Source: Episyrphus balteatus (Eukaryota; Arthropoda; Insecta; Diptera; Syrphidae). Taken from it: a stretch of 64,000 nucleotides of DNA. The stretch lies in assembly GCF_945859705.1 (NCBI RefSeq), contig NC_079135.1:21206501-21270500 (forward strand), in the 5' to 3' direction. Made by a program: the position numbers and the translations under genes. Positions 51,201 to 61,641 of this stretch are shown one piece after another (positions within the stretch are counted from its first letter, which is position 1; the number at the start of each line of letters is the position of its first letter). The notes beneath the pieces are model-generated. The model did no database searches. It saw nothing but the letters and a program-made list of their open reading frames with translations, and was not told where the DNA came from.

Positions 51201-52425
51201 ACAGACTGACAGACTGACAGACTGACAGACTGACAGACTGACAGACTGACAGACTGACAGACTGACAGACTGACAGACTGACAGACTGACAGACTGACAG
51301 ACTGACAGACTGACAGACTGACAGACTGACAGACTGACAGACTGACAGACTGACAGACTGACAGACTGACAGACTGACAGACTGACAGACTGACAGACTG
51401 ACAGACTGACAGACTGACAGACTGACAGACTGACAGACTGACAGACTGACAGACTGACAGACTGACAGACTGACAGACTGACAGACTGACAGACTGACAG
51501 ACTGACAGACTGACAGACTGACAGACTGACAGACTGACAGACTGACAGACTGACAGACTGACAGACAGACAGACAGACGGACTTCCGGGACCCACTTTTT
51601 TGGCATTCTCTACCATCGTAATGTTATGGAAAAATGTTATCTCAACTTTTTTTTTTGTACGAATACATAACTTGATATATAGTACCTATATCGCAAGTAA
51701 AAATATACTCGTATTCCAACAGTAATAAGTGGTATGGACTGAATATAAAATAACACCTTATTAGAGCATGATTTTGAAAAGTTATTCAAGTTTTAGTTTT
51801 TAAACTCATTTTGTTACCAAAATAAACTGAAACTCAATATATTCGCATTCATGATTTTTTTATAGAAACTTAATACAATATCTTGTTAGAATTATTTTGA
51901 GCAATGACTCGCTTTCGAGAAAATTGTAAAACAATCGATCGCTCATTTACTTGAACACTGTCATAATTCAAAATACTTGATTTTTCAGGAAATGAGTTTT
52001 AAATTTAGTGTCGATCTAATTTTGCATGTAAAAATTAAGTAACTATTACGAAACTAGACTAGTACTCGCTCTTCCTCAGTTTTAAAAGCTAAGAAATGAC
52101 TTTCGGCAGGATTAAAGATTTTTTTTATTCCAATAACTTCTAAACTAATAACTAAATATTCGTGATTTTTGAGCTGTGACAGTATTCGAAAACTTTCGTA
52201 GATACTACTTTTGTAGTATCTATTCAATTTTTCCACATTAATTTTTAATATTTTTTTTCTAGAAATTTTGGTGTGCTTGAGTAGGCATTTCACAGTTTTT
52301 TTTTTTTTTTTTTAATTTTTAAATTACTTCTATAAATATTTGCTTAAATAAGTTTAACACTCACTTTTGCTCTCTGCACCGATTCCAAGAGTCAAAGGAA
52401 CTAAAATCACCAGTATTAAACACAT
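45270..52425 (-). CDS. Gene B: secreted single-CLIP serine protease (445 aa)
   Basis: Seven exons in phase: 52,365-52,425; 46,722-46,891; 46,270-46,663; 45,909-46,199; 45,623-45,834; 45,493-45,564; 45,270-45,407. Order: signal peptide (MCLILVILVPLTLGIGA; an in-frame ATG at 52,449 would add eight residues); CLIP domain (Cys 24, 34, 40, 69, 79, 80); Gln-rich then Pro/Thr-rich linker with Cys190; activation after Arg199 (NR|VVGG); protease domain with His247 (TAAHC), Asp292 (NDIAL) and Ser392 (GDSGGP). Asp386 predicts trypsin-like specificity. It shares four intron positions with gene A (before the CLIP domain, before its last CysCys, before xISPIC, after GGP...P) and differs in others. Exon 1 lies 5.5 kb upstream, joined by phase and donor quality; this is the least certain part. 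Poly(A) signal AATAAA at 45,205-45,210. Likely a haemolymph cascade protease. Confidence 0.9.
47340..47806 (-). mobile_element. mini-me-like element, decayed array
   Basis: It ends CCTATAGAGCAAGTAAAAAT, like the copy at 33,568-33,930, and shares its body. It also retains the TTTAGGCTGTGG block and a short ACGCACAGACGGAATTGCGG remnant where others carry the microsatellite, followed by GGGACCCACTTTTTCGGAAT. Intron 1 of gene B. Confidence 0.65.
48459..48765. repeat. Two-copy 156-bp tandem repeat with 12-bp minisatellite
   Basis: CATAGTTGGTAACATCCA at 48,459 recurs as CATAGCTGGTAACATCCA at 48,615, and both copies then carry GAAACAGAAGGGAG and a run of AAAATCCAGAAA / AAAATCCCGAAA units. Intron 1 of gene B. 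Confidence 0.8.
48818..49048. mobile_element. MITE with GGTYTGTTCGTTGT ends, 231 bp
   Basis: The left end GGTCTGTTCGTTGT and the inverse of the right end GGTTTGTTCGTTGT, followed on each side by GGGCACTCT, form inverted repeats flanked by TA. Intron 1 of gene B. The superfamily is uncertain (TA or TAA target). Confidence 0.65.
49565..49622 (-). mobile_element. hAT-like element terminus (fragment)
   Basis: Read on the minus strand it begins CAGTGCCGGTTTAAGCACTA and continues with GGCGCCCCTGGGCAAAAT. It resembles the sequence at 63,037-63,095 (CAGTGCTGGATTAA...GGGCC...AGGCAAAAT). CAGTG ends are common in hAT elements. Only one end is recognisable. Confidence 0.4.
49656..51704 (-). mobile_element. 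mini-me/DINE-1-like element with giant 8-mer array
   Basis: It is the inverse of the element at 36,930-38,510: it begins TGCACGACTGGGGTCGCACG, has the same A/T-rich tail, the CTCTGGAGAGTCGCCAAATA block and the TTTAGGCTGTAGCTCC block, then the array, then CATCGTAATGTTATGGAAAA, and ends CCTATATCGCAAGTAAAAAT. It lies in intron 1 of gene B. Confidence 0.75.
50477..51579 (-). repeat. (AGACTGAC)134 satellite inside a transposon
   Basis: The 8-bp unit AGACTGAC repeats without interruption from 50,491 to 51,562 (1,072 nt, 134 copies), bordered on each side by a few plain AGAC units. On the element's own strand this is GTCAGTCT, the same 8-mer seen 20 times at 37,561-37,720. The long Cys-Gln-Ser-Val frames it produces are not genes. 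Confidence 0.98.
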
Positions 52426-52486
52426 TTTTGTTTTCTCCTTCTTAAACATTTAGTTATTAATGAGTACTTTTTTCAGTTTGGAACAA

Positions 52487-52492
52487 TTTATT
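52487..52492 (-). terminator. Poly(A) signal of gene C
   Basis: AATAAA on the minus strand begins 7 nt after the gene C stop codon (52,499-52,501). If used, cleavage would fall around 52,457-52,477, leaving almost no room before gene B's start codon. Confidence 0.55.
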
Positions 52493-52498
52493 TTTTTT

Positions 52499-55400
52499 TT
52501 AGTTTTCGAAAACACTTCTTCTCCTTCGACCACTATTAAGAGGCGAGAATACCATCGTATCCGATCCAATTGGTCCAATTTGACGTATTTGTGTTTGTGG
52601 TTGTACTTGTGGTTGTATTTGTGGTTGTAGTTGTGGTTGTAGTTGTGGTTGTAAGGTATTAGTATTTCTTGGATCTATACAAGGACAATTTGGATTTGGT
52701 CTTATTCCTCCCGGCAAACAAATCACTGGAAAAACTGGACAAGGTGCTGCTGTTGTTGTTGATGTTGTTGTTGGTGGAGTCGGATATGTTATCGTGGGAA
52801 GAGTTATAACTGTGGGAAATGTAGGAAAAGTTTGAGTGTTAGTAACAGTGGTTGGTTGAGTTGGTAGAGTTTGAGGAGTTGGTGGAGTTGGTTGAAATGT
52901 GGGAATAGTCGACGGGGGAGTTGTTGGAGTTAAAGGTGTTACAGAAGTTGGTTGAGTTGGACGGGTTGGGGTAGTTGGAGTTAGAGTTGTGGCAATAGTC
53001 GTTCCAAGAGTTACACCTGGTGGCAGAGTTATTATCGGGAAAAATGCTGGCGGTCTATAATAATATGATGAACAAAGTCCCTTCAAGTTCGCCAAATATG
53101 ACAAATATGGCCACAAATATATTTTTAAACAAAAATCTCCAATCAACATGATAAAACTATACTATATTTAAATTACAAACACACTAAAACGATTTTGAGT
53201 ATTTTACTGAGTGAAACTTCATGTCACCATTGCACGAAACCATCAACTGACCAACAAAAATTTGCGCAAATAACACGAAACAACACCTTTTTCATGCAGA
53301 CAAATTAAATATAAATAATTGCAATTACATATTGTAGAACAAAATACCCACATGCATTCGGACCGAACTTTAAAATTTCCCTAATGAAACCTACAGAAAA
53401 AACAAACAAAAAATTATAGTCATAACTTAGAGCCTTTAAAAGTGATTCATTGTATAAAAGTGTCATGCTTGAGTGTCTAGAAACAACCAAAACCCCTCTA
53501 TGACAGATAAAATAGTTGCAATCAAAATAACTCGGCCAGTAATTTTTTTTTTTTTTTTTTTTGTAATTTTAGACCAACCATCACTTTTATGACGATTTGC
53601 CATGTCAATGTCAGATAATATTGTCAATGGTTTATATTAAACAAATTCATAGTGTGATGTCCATTTACCTGGAAATTCCAACTCCCCTGTAACAAACGTT
53701 GTTTTTAAACAATTTTAAAATAGCAAACAAAAAACTGTAAATAGTATAACTTTAGAATTGTTCAACAAATTCTATTCAATAAATAATTTCTAAAGCAAAA
53801 ATGTATAATTTGTTCAACATTGGGTGTGTGGTTTAATGTGATTTGATATTAATGGATTGATGGGGGGAAATAATTTAATAAACATTAACGCCACTGGTTA
53901 GGTTTTTAATAATTTGAAAACATTGGCAAGTTGGTAATTGACATTTCATTGAGTAAAAAAAAAAAAAACAAATACCTAGTGATTTAGATTAAAATGTGAG
54001 ATGTGTGATTTTTTTTTTTGTATTTAACAATGGTCAACATTTTTGATATATTATTTTAGCACATTTAAATAATTGTTATGTTGACGTGATCAGTTTTGTT
54101 TGTTTAACAATCTGTTTTCACATTTTCATCTAAGTATCTATTTAAATATGTTTTTATATTCAAAATTCTTAGTAATTAAGTATAATTAGTTTTGCTAATG
54201 GATTGAAAAAATAGAAATTAAAGATAAAATCAATACTAATTTGTTATTTATTTGATTCTAGGTTTCAAGTAAAAAAAGTTGAAGTAAAAAATTGGTTTCT
54301 ATATCATCTAATCAATAATAGCTGTGCTTTATTTTTCTCAAGATCCAGATCAGATCATTGTTTTTATTAGCTTTACAACAAAAGCAGGATTTTTTTTTGT
54401 TATTGTTTACAAAATAAATAAAACGATCTGATCTGGATCACGAGGATAATAAAACACAGCTAATATCAAAAATTTGTCAAAAAAGACTAAAATCCATATA
54501 AAAAAAAATTTTTTTTATATCATGAGGGTTTTTTTTTTATAAAGTAGACCCTTTGATGGAGCTTTCGAATTTATATCGTATTAAGCTGCATACATATATT
54601 TGGGAAATACTCTTAGATATGTCATTCAAGTGATAAATTGAACGAATTGTGGGTCACTGTGGCGTATACGTACTATTTTTTCTATAGCAAAAATGGTTGT
54701 ATTTCAATTTTAAACCTTTCCTTTACGTTTGGGGTTGAAATTCAAAAAAAAAACATAATGGATTAAATTGAAGTTTTGTTAAGATTTTAAAGAAGTGCTT
54801 TTTAAGTTATTACAGACTAGTAGTACTTCGTTTTTAGTGAGATCATAGAATATTTCTTTAAGAAGCTGAATATAAACAAATTTTCATGCAGTCTTTAATT
54901 TAATATAATCGAACCAAATAACAAATAATTTGAATCTTCAAAAGAAATTATTTTAATAACTCTAACAGTGGATTTCATGCTTTTTATTTATAACTTTTTT
55001 TATTGGGTTCTTTTTAAAACAATTTTCTGGGTTTTATTTAACTAGTCTAGTCAAGGTATACAAGTGGGAGTGCGTCAAAATTCTGATTTACAAAATTCTG
55101 CTTTCTTTAAGACAATTCTGTTTTTCAAAATTCTGCTTTTTTTTCTATTCTGTCTTTCAAAATTCTGCTTTCAAAATTCTGGTTTTCAAAACTCTGCCAG
55201 CATTTTTTTAACAAAAAAATTCTGCTAATTCTGCTTTTTTTCATAGCATATGCGTTTACTATACTAAAATACAACTCATTAATGTTTTCTTAAGGCTTGG
55301 CCACACCGGAGGGTACATGCGGTAGCGGTACGGGTATTTGTATGAAAAAAATTCCAAACTGACACATCAACGTTCAGATGTGGAATTTTTTTCATACAAA

Positions 55401-57590
55401 TACCCATACCGCTACCGCATGTACCCTCCGGTGTGGCCAAGCCTTTAGGTTAGTATTTTCTTAACTGCTTGCTGTTTAACCATCACATAATAACCATTAT
55501 AATTAACTATGAATAATTTTCTAACCTCTTAGAGTACTGACTTTCTTATAACTCACATCTATACGAGTATACCGTGTTGAAATTTAATTAGAGAAACGAT
55601 ATGTTATGTGATAAAGTATATTCCTTTTATTATTTAATGTTTTGAATATCAATTATTATTTTGACTAATCAAATAATGTTCAATTATTATAAAATGTTAA
55701 AAAACAGTCGCTTTTTTAATTTTTGACAGAACTTTGTAAAACAGAATTATGAAAAGCAGAATTTGAAAAAGCAGAATTTTGAAAAACAGAATTTTAAAAA
55801 CTAGAATTTTGAAAGCAGGATTTTGAAAAGCAGAATTTTGACAAAAGAATTTTGACCCCTGCAGAATTTTGACCCCAAACCCTATAAAAGCTTTTTAATT
55901 GATTCTTGAAATTTTTTTGATCGGTTTTTTTTTTTTAAAGGAACCTTTTAAACAAATTGTTTGAGGAAGGATCGGGGCCTGTGAGAAAAACACCCAAGAT
56001 CGAGTTTGATCTAAAGCAAGTTTTTTCTGTGTCAGATTTTTCTGCGGCCAGATTTACAATCCACTAGTTAAGAAATTCTCTCGAAATTGTTTTAAAAACG
56101 ATAGGTTCCAAGTTTTAGTTAAATTAACTAACATTTTCGCTTAAGCCCTTGTTTGGAAAAATAAAAAATTCTTAAACTCCAATTCATTGTTTAACGAACT
56201 GATTTTTTTCATTTCAATTTATTTTTATACCTATTTTACATATTTCTTGGACCACCACCAACAGTTTTGAAAAAACACCAAAAATAATTAAATACCATTA
56301 GCATAGTTAAAAAAAAAGAAGCTTTTATAATGGTTCTAATGATTTTGGTTGCTGCTTTGTAATTTGGTTGAAATTGGTGAGAAGAAATCTTCAATCACTC
56401 TGGTGTGCTGCCGTCTTTTAATACCACTTCTATTTCTACAATTGCAGAAGTTATATCTGAAAAAAAAACTGTTTATGACGAAGACGAAGTCTGGTTGGTG
56501 TGAAGAAAATCATTTATTCCTAAATGTAGCTTAATGCCAAATATAAACATTTAATACATCTGTATTAAAGCAATCATGCACATTCCGTATTTCTTAATTA
56601 TCGTAAAAGATAGTAAGCCGTCAAAAGGTCTTAAAAGTTATTTTCGGTGCAAAATTAAATTTTCATTTAGATAACCTATTTTCAAAGTTAGTATATTACT
56701 GGGATTCATGTTGCTTAATAAAAACGATAACTTGATCAAAACGCATTATAAAACCCATTCAAAATTTAAGTGTTATTCAAACAAAAATTTAAACTTTATC
56801 CAACACTTTTAGGACAAGTATTTCCTGGAATTGTTAGTATTGTTTTTGTTATTAAACACAATTTTTATCAAGGACATTTCATTTCACTTTTTATATTTTA
56901 ACTTATCTAAAAACAATTGCAATTTTTTTCTTGTTATAAAAGGCAAATTTATTTTCTTAAAATTATTTAATTTATTCAACTAAAACCACAAAAAGTGAGA
57001 TTAAAACTGTAAATTTTAAAATAAAAATACATATATTCATATATAAAAAACTATCATTGAGCTTTTGTTACTTAAAAAAGGTGTTAAACTGGGAACAATG
57101 TGAAAAAGTTAAAAAAAAAAATTGTGAACAAACCACTTTGAAAGGGCTAAAATATATTAAGACAACCGATAGCACAGCAGGAAAACGTGTTGAAAAGAAA
57201 ACCTAAAATACTACTAATTCTTGTTGCAATATGCAAGTACATTTTGAAAGTCCTGTAAGTATAGTAAATTAAATTCGTCATTACAACTTTACATTTTAAT
57301 CAAACGCACAAAGATCTCACTCCAACTCATATAAATGACTCGTATTTCAAATAAAAACAAACAAAGAGTTGTAATTAATTTATCTATAGCGTGCATCAAA
57401 ACTCTTATGAACAAATAAATTCGTAATGTATTTTAAAATATTACAATGTCAGTTTTACCAAAGGTGTGTTTTGTATAGAATATTTTTTTAAACAAAATAT
57501 ATACATACCTTGTCCAATTGAAAAATTAAAACTAAATAAAGTTATTTGAAATAAGATTGCAACAACTGTTAAGCTCATTCGTCGAGACAT
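52499..57590 (-). CDS. Gene C: secreted Pro/Thr/Gln-rich protein, unknown (232 aa)
   Basis: Four exons join in phase: 57,509-57,590; 53,669-53,686 (18 nt); 53,348-53,390; 52,499-53,054. A signal peptide (MSRRMSLTVVAILFQITLFS...SIGQ) is followed by GELEFPGFIREILKFGPNAC; a long Thr/Pro tract (residues about 60-155, TTPTRPTQPT-like); a short Cys cluster (CPVFPVICLPGG...NCPC); a Gln-Pro repeat (LQPQLQPQIQPQ); and a basic RRRRS near the C-terminus, a possible furin-type site. It is presumably extracellular: the Thr/Pro tract suggests O-glycosylation and a mucin- or matrix-like role, but I do not recognise the family. Without the micro-exon the frame is kept and the product is 226 aa. The intron before the last exon is only 293 bp. 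Confidence 0.78.
55070..55880. mobile_element. Foldback-type element with CAAAATTCTGCTTT subrepeats
   Basis: At least six head-to-tail copies of a 15-20-bp unit (TTCAAAATTCTGCTTT) at 55,075-55,240 face at least seven inverted copies (AAAGCAGAATTTTGA) at 55,735-55,875. The spacer holds unrelated A/T-rich DNA and a nested MITE. It lies inside gene C intron 1. The design matches Foldback/Galileo-like elements with repeat-built arms. Superfamily is inferred from structure only. Confidence 0.7.
55293..55444. mobile_element. Near-perfect palindromic MITE, 152 bp
   Basis: Arms of about 64 bp beginning AGGCTTGGCCACACCGGAGG are almost perfectly inverted around a loop of about 25 nt. TTA flanks both sides (55,290-55,292 and 55,445-55,447), as for PIF/Harbinger-type MITEs. 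It is locally G+C-rich and nested in the foldback element. Confidence 0.85.
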
Positions 57591-58690
57591 TTTTGACAGT
57601 GCTTTAAAGTGTAAAATCAGCTTCAGGTCATAGTCGTTAATATTTGCCAACTTTGATAAATTTTAAATTTTAATTTGATACAATAATCATAACAAATTTA
57701 ACATTGAAATTAGTTCTAAGTCAACTGTCTAAACTGGGAAAACCCCCATTGAATAAATTGAAAGTGTTGAATAACTTTTTTCGTGATTTAATTGATAGTT
57801 TTTATTTGAATGTTTATTTGACATTACGCAGCATTCAAAACAAATTTAATTTGTTTTGTATTTCGAAAAATTATCGTGAGAAAAAAAATCTATTAAACAT
57901 GACTTTCCTGTGGAATTTTTTGTTGTTAATTCACCCGAATTGAAACGAAGAAAAAAAAATAATTGATTTCCTAAGTACTCTGTCTGAGTCTCTTTCCTAT
58001 TTTTAAAAAGTTAAATACCTATGTAATTCTTGTTAAGATTCATTTAAATGGCTTAATTAATTAATTAATTAAAAAAGTAAGTGTATTTTGAAATGTTTAC
58101 ATATAAAACAAAAAACTAAGTGATTACAAACTCAAAATGTTTGATGTTTTTAACTTCAGTTGTTTAAAGTAAATGTTGGTCACGGTGGCGTATGCGTAAC
58201 ATTTTTTACTTGCAATAGGCTAGGATATTATTTTTTATGTTTCCTTAGATGGGAAATCGAATTTTTTTAGAATCCAAGCTAACGATAGGTGCTTGTGATA
58301 TGACGAAAATGAAAAATATTTTCTTTTCTGAAAAACGGCTGTAACGATCTTGTTTTTAACAATACTTACTAATTACTCAGACAAGAAACTAATTCTAATT
58401 GCATTATTTGTAAATAGTAATTTTAATTTTTGAAAAAAAAAGTACTGGACGAAGAGATGATTTTGAAGGAGTTTGTATGGGGACAGTAAATTCTATTTTA
58501 TGAAAATATGAGTATGTATCATATATGAATCCAATGTGCTTCATGGGACGTAGAGTCGATGAGATGAGAATAATGGTGGACGTATAAGGTGTTATAACAA
58601 GGTTCTATAGGGACAGTTCAGTTAAGTTGTTTTTCTGACTTTTTTGTAATCCATTTAACCGAGTTTAACAAAATTTTTGCATAAAAACAC

Positions 58691-58836
58691 TTATCCCCAA
58701 TTTATTCACTCTCCATTAATTTTAAAGCTCTTATTAAAAAATTAAAAAAAAAAACTGTCAAAAGAAAATTTTAAAATTTCCTCTTTTTAATAGTGACTTT
58801 AAATTTAATTGAGAATGAGTCAATAGGGATATAAGT
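58691..58836. mobile_element. Decayed copy of the Akh-intron MITE family
   Basis: CCCCAATTTATTCACTCTCC and the TTTTAAAG, AAACTGTCAAA and GACTTTAAATTTAAT boxes match the MITE at 61,945-62,079 in order, with substitutions and a damaged right end. Confidence 0.65.
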
Positions 58837-59010
58837 AACATTAATTTAAAAATTAAGAAAAATTATCAAATACATCAATTTCGGATTTAAAAAAAAAAAT
58901 TATTTATTTATTTTTTTTTTTTTTAATAAGTTTTTCCAAAACCAATCAGTGAATTTTCTTAAACACTTCTTTAAGGATCAAACACTTCTTTAAGGCGACA
59001 TTCCATTTTT

Positions 59011-59852
59011 ACTTGCGATATAGGTACTATATGTATATCAAGTTATGCATTCGTACAAAAAAAAAGTAGAGATAACATTTTTCCATGACATTACGATGAT
59101 AGAGAAGGCCAAAAAAGTGGGCCCCAGTCCGTATGTCTGTCCGTCTGTCAGTCTTTCAGTCTGTCTGAGATGGACCGATTGATGTCAAACCTGGTATGTG
59201 GCATTATTTGGCGACTCTCCAGAGGGGTTTTTGGAATTAATTTTTTTGAACCAAAAATAACAGTACTTGTCATATACCGATTTTAGTTAAGTTGAAATTC
59301 CTCGAAAACGGCTCCAACGATTTTGTTTAAAAAATTCATATGTAAGTTTTAAGACAAGGCATATCTTTCAATAAAAAAATTTGATTTTGAAAATCATTAT
59401 TAACGGTACCTGCCATAGAACCGTTTTTTTTTTTTTTTAATCCGATTTACTCCGAAACTTATCATTCGATTTCAACGAAACTTTTTGTAAAAAAGCATAT
59501 ATACAATTTCGATATAAGCCAAAAATAAAATTTAAAATTTTGTATCAAATTAAAAATATTGAACATTTTCGAAAACGGGACATTGAGTTTTTTTGAAATT
59601 TAGTTTTCAGATGTTGATTAGTGATTTCTACAAAATGGCATACCAATTTTATTTTAAAATTTTGTTTACAAAGAATTATTTATAAAAAATTAGTTTTTTT
59701 AAAAAACGGCTCTAACGATTTTGAAAATTATTTTTCTAAATATGCACCTTAATATATCAAACAAAACTGCATACCCAAATTTCTATATAAAAAGTCTTAA
59801 AAATTTAAGAAACTTGAACTCTAAGAGCAAGTTCGTGCGACCCAGTCGTGCA
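59011..59852 (+). mobile_element. mini-me-like element with unexpanded array
   Basis: It starts ACTTGCGATATAGGTACTAT and ends GCGACCCAGTCGTGCATTTT, with the same internal blocks as the copies at 36,930 and 49,656. In place of their arrays it has only about 40 nt of mixed GTCTGTCCGTCTGTCAGTC units, consistent with a proto-microsatellite. Confidence 0.75.
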
Positions 59853-61577
59853 TTTTATTTTATCAGTTTTCGAACAAATTTAGGCACCTACATTTTTTTT
59901 TACAAAAAAAAGTAGGAATAATATAAAAACACCCACAAGTGTTTAACTTTGTTTAAAGAAAATTAATATATTATATTAATAATAATCAATTATATATAGT
60001 CGCAGAACGTCCAAGATCCACAAAAACTTGCTCATTCGCCTTAGACTTAGATCAATATTTATACATATCGTCGGCGTAAATCAAAATTGTTCTAAATTCA
60101 CTTTTGACGGAAAATGAGATAATGATGCAGTTTTACTAATTTGAGGGTGCTCTTTCCGAATTTGAAACCCGTTTTATGTCAAAAAAAATTCATTCTGCAG
60201 ATAATATAATTTAATGGGACATAGAACAATAAAAACAGGGAAGTAGCCTTTTGAAAATGAGCCCGAGTATTCTTGATTGTTCTAAGCCCCATCATATTTT
60301 GTTCTAAGTTCACTTTTTATTGTTCTATGTCCAATTTTGGGTTTTTAGTTTTAAAAAATATTTAAAAATATTTAAAAATATTATGCACCTAAATGAGGTA
60401 AACATGTAAAAAACATAACTTGAATGGCGAACGAGCAGAAAATTGTCGTTTTAAACCAATTTGAAACTTAAAAATCGTGCCCTGTAAAATTAGCTTTTTG
60501 TGACTTAGAAAAATTTTGCTTTACGCCAACGATATGTATGTATAACATGTACATATATTAGGGTGTGTCACTTTTGTATGGCCGAAAAAAAGTACTCTAG
60601 TTTTGCTATGTAATAGTGGTTTAGGTTTAATAATATGTAAGAAAAATTTATAATATCGTTTGTCTTTGGCTCGCTCAAATCTTCTGATAAAAGTTATTTT
60701 TTTACCGATATCTCTGACTTCTGATTGTGTAAATGTTTTTTATCTAGGTATATTTACTACATAAATTTAATTTATGTATCTATACAAATAAAAAAGATAT
60801 TAATAAAAAACTGTTGAAAACCGTCAAAAAACGTTGGAAAAAAATTTTTCCCGTTTTTCACTCAGATATCATTTTAAAAATCTAACTTTTTGCACGTTTA
60901 TGCACATTTAAATACCTAATAGTCCTGTAAGTTTGATTTTTTGAATACTTTGAAAAATTCTTAAAAAACGCTAAAAAAAAGATGTTTTTTTTTCAGAAAA
61001 TCATAACATTTCGAAATCTAGCGACTTAGAAAAAAATACCTATGAGATAGCTACCTAATTTTTTTTATTAACTTATCATTGGAATAAGCCATGTTTTCGA
61101 AAAAAAAAATTCTCCTACCCATAATACTACTTTTTCAATGGTCTTTTTGATATTTGTTTATAACTTCAAAAGTGTGTTTTCAAAAATCATCTGTTTTTCA
61201 GTTTTTGACTTTAAATTGATAACGTTAAATTAAAAAAAAAAAGAAGTTGGTTTGAATTTTTTTTTAATTTTCAGCTTGCAGATTAATTTTTTTAAAACTA
61301 GTTGATGAAATAACTTGATTTAAAACATAAAATACAGAAGGAATTTTTGGGTTTACAGAGAATTTTACTCTACTTTTCGACTCTTTAACATTTTCACATT
61401 TCCCGCAAAATGCAATTAAATATGTAAATAAAAAAATTACGCAAACGAAAAACTATAATGACTTCTTGTTATAAAGAATGTATCCTTCTTGTTTCATGAG
61501 TAGGTCTTCCTATTAGAACAATCTAAAGAATCAATTAATTGAATCCATACAAGGAATTTTAGTCCTTGTTATTTTCC

Positions 61578-61616
61578 TATATAAATGCAAATATGAGCTG
61601 AGAACATTCATCAGTT
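61578..61616 (+). promoter_or_regulatory. Akh core promoter
   Basis: TATATAAA at 61,578-61,585 is followed 33-35 bp later by the arthropod initiator TCAGT at 61,611-61,615 (a second TCAGT is at 61,620). The start codon at 61,642 would then have a leader of about 30 nt. A short leader with a TATA box suits a strongly expressed neuropeptide gene. Confidence 0.7.
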
Positions 61617-61641
61617 TCATCAGTCTTTAAGTCTCATCAGG

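Larger units (their letters stand above)
57591..61577. other. Intergenic between gene C and Akh
   Basis: The two genes are divergently transcribed across this 4-kb spacer. It holds a MITE fragment (58,691-58,836), a mini-me-like copy (59,011-59,852) and A/T-rich DNA. At 57,704-57,943 a 79-codon frame begins with a non-ATG codon and has no recognisable domain; it is not called. GGTGGCGTATGCGTAA at 58,187 recurs near 54,660 and, inverted, near 26,276. Confidence 0.5.

Noticed and set aside
50441..51616. Open frames of 377-391 codons on the minus strand
   Set aside because: Same artefact: a stop-free 8-bp satellite inside a transposon.
52054..52293. 79-codon frame on the minus strand in gene B intron 1
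   Set aside because: It does not splice in phase with neighbouring exons and I recognise no family; it could be a transposon remnant.
57704..57943. 79-codon plus-strand frame upstream of gene C
   Set aside because: It has a non-ATG start and A/T-driven composition, and no domain or promoter supports it.
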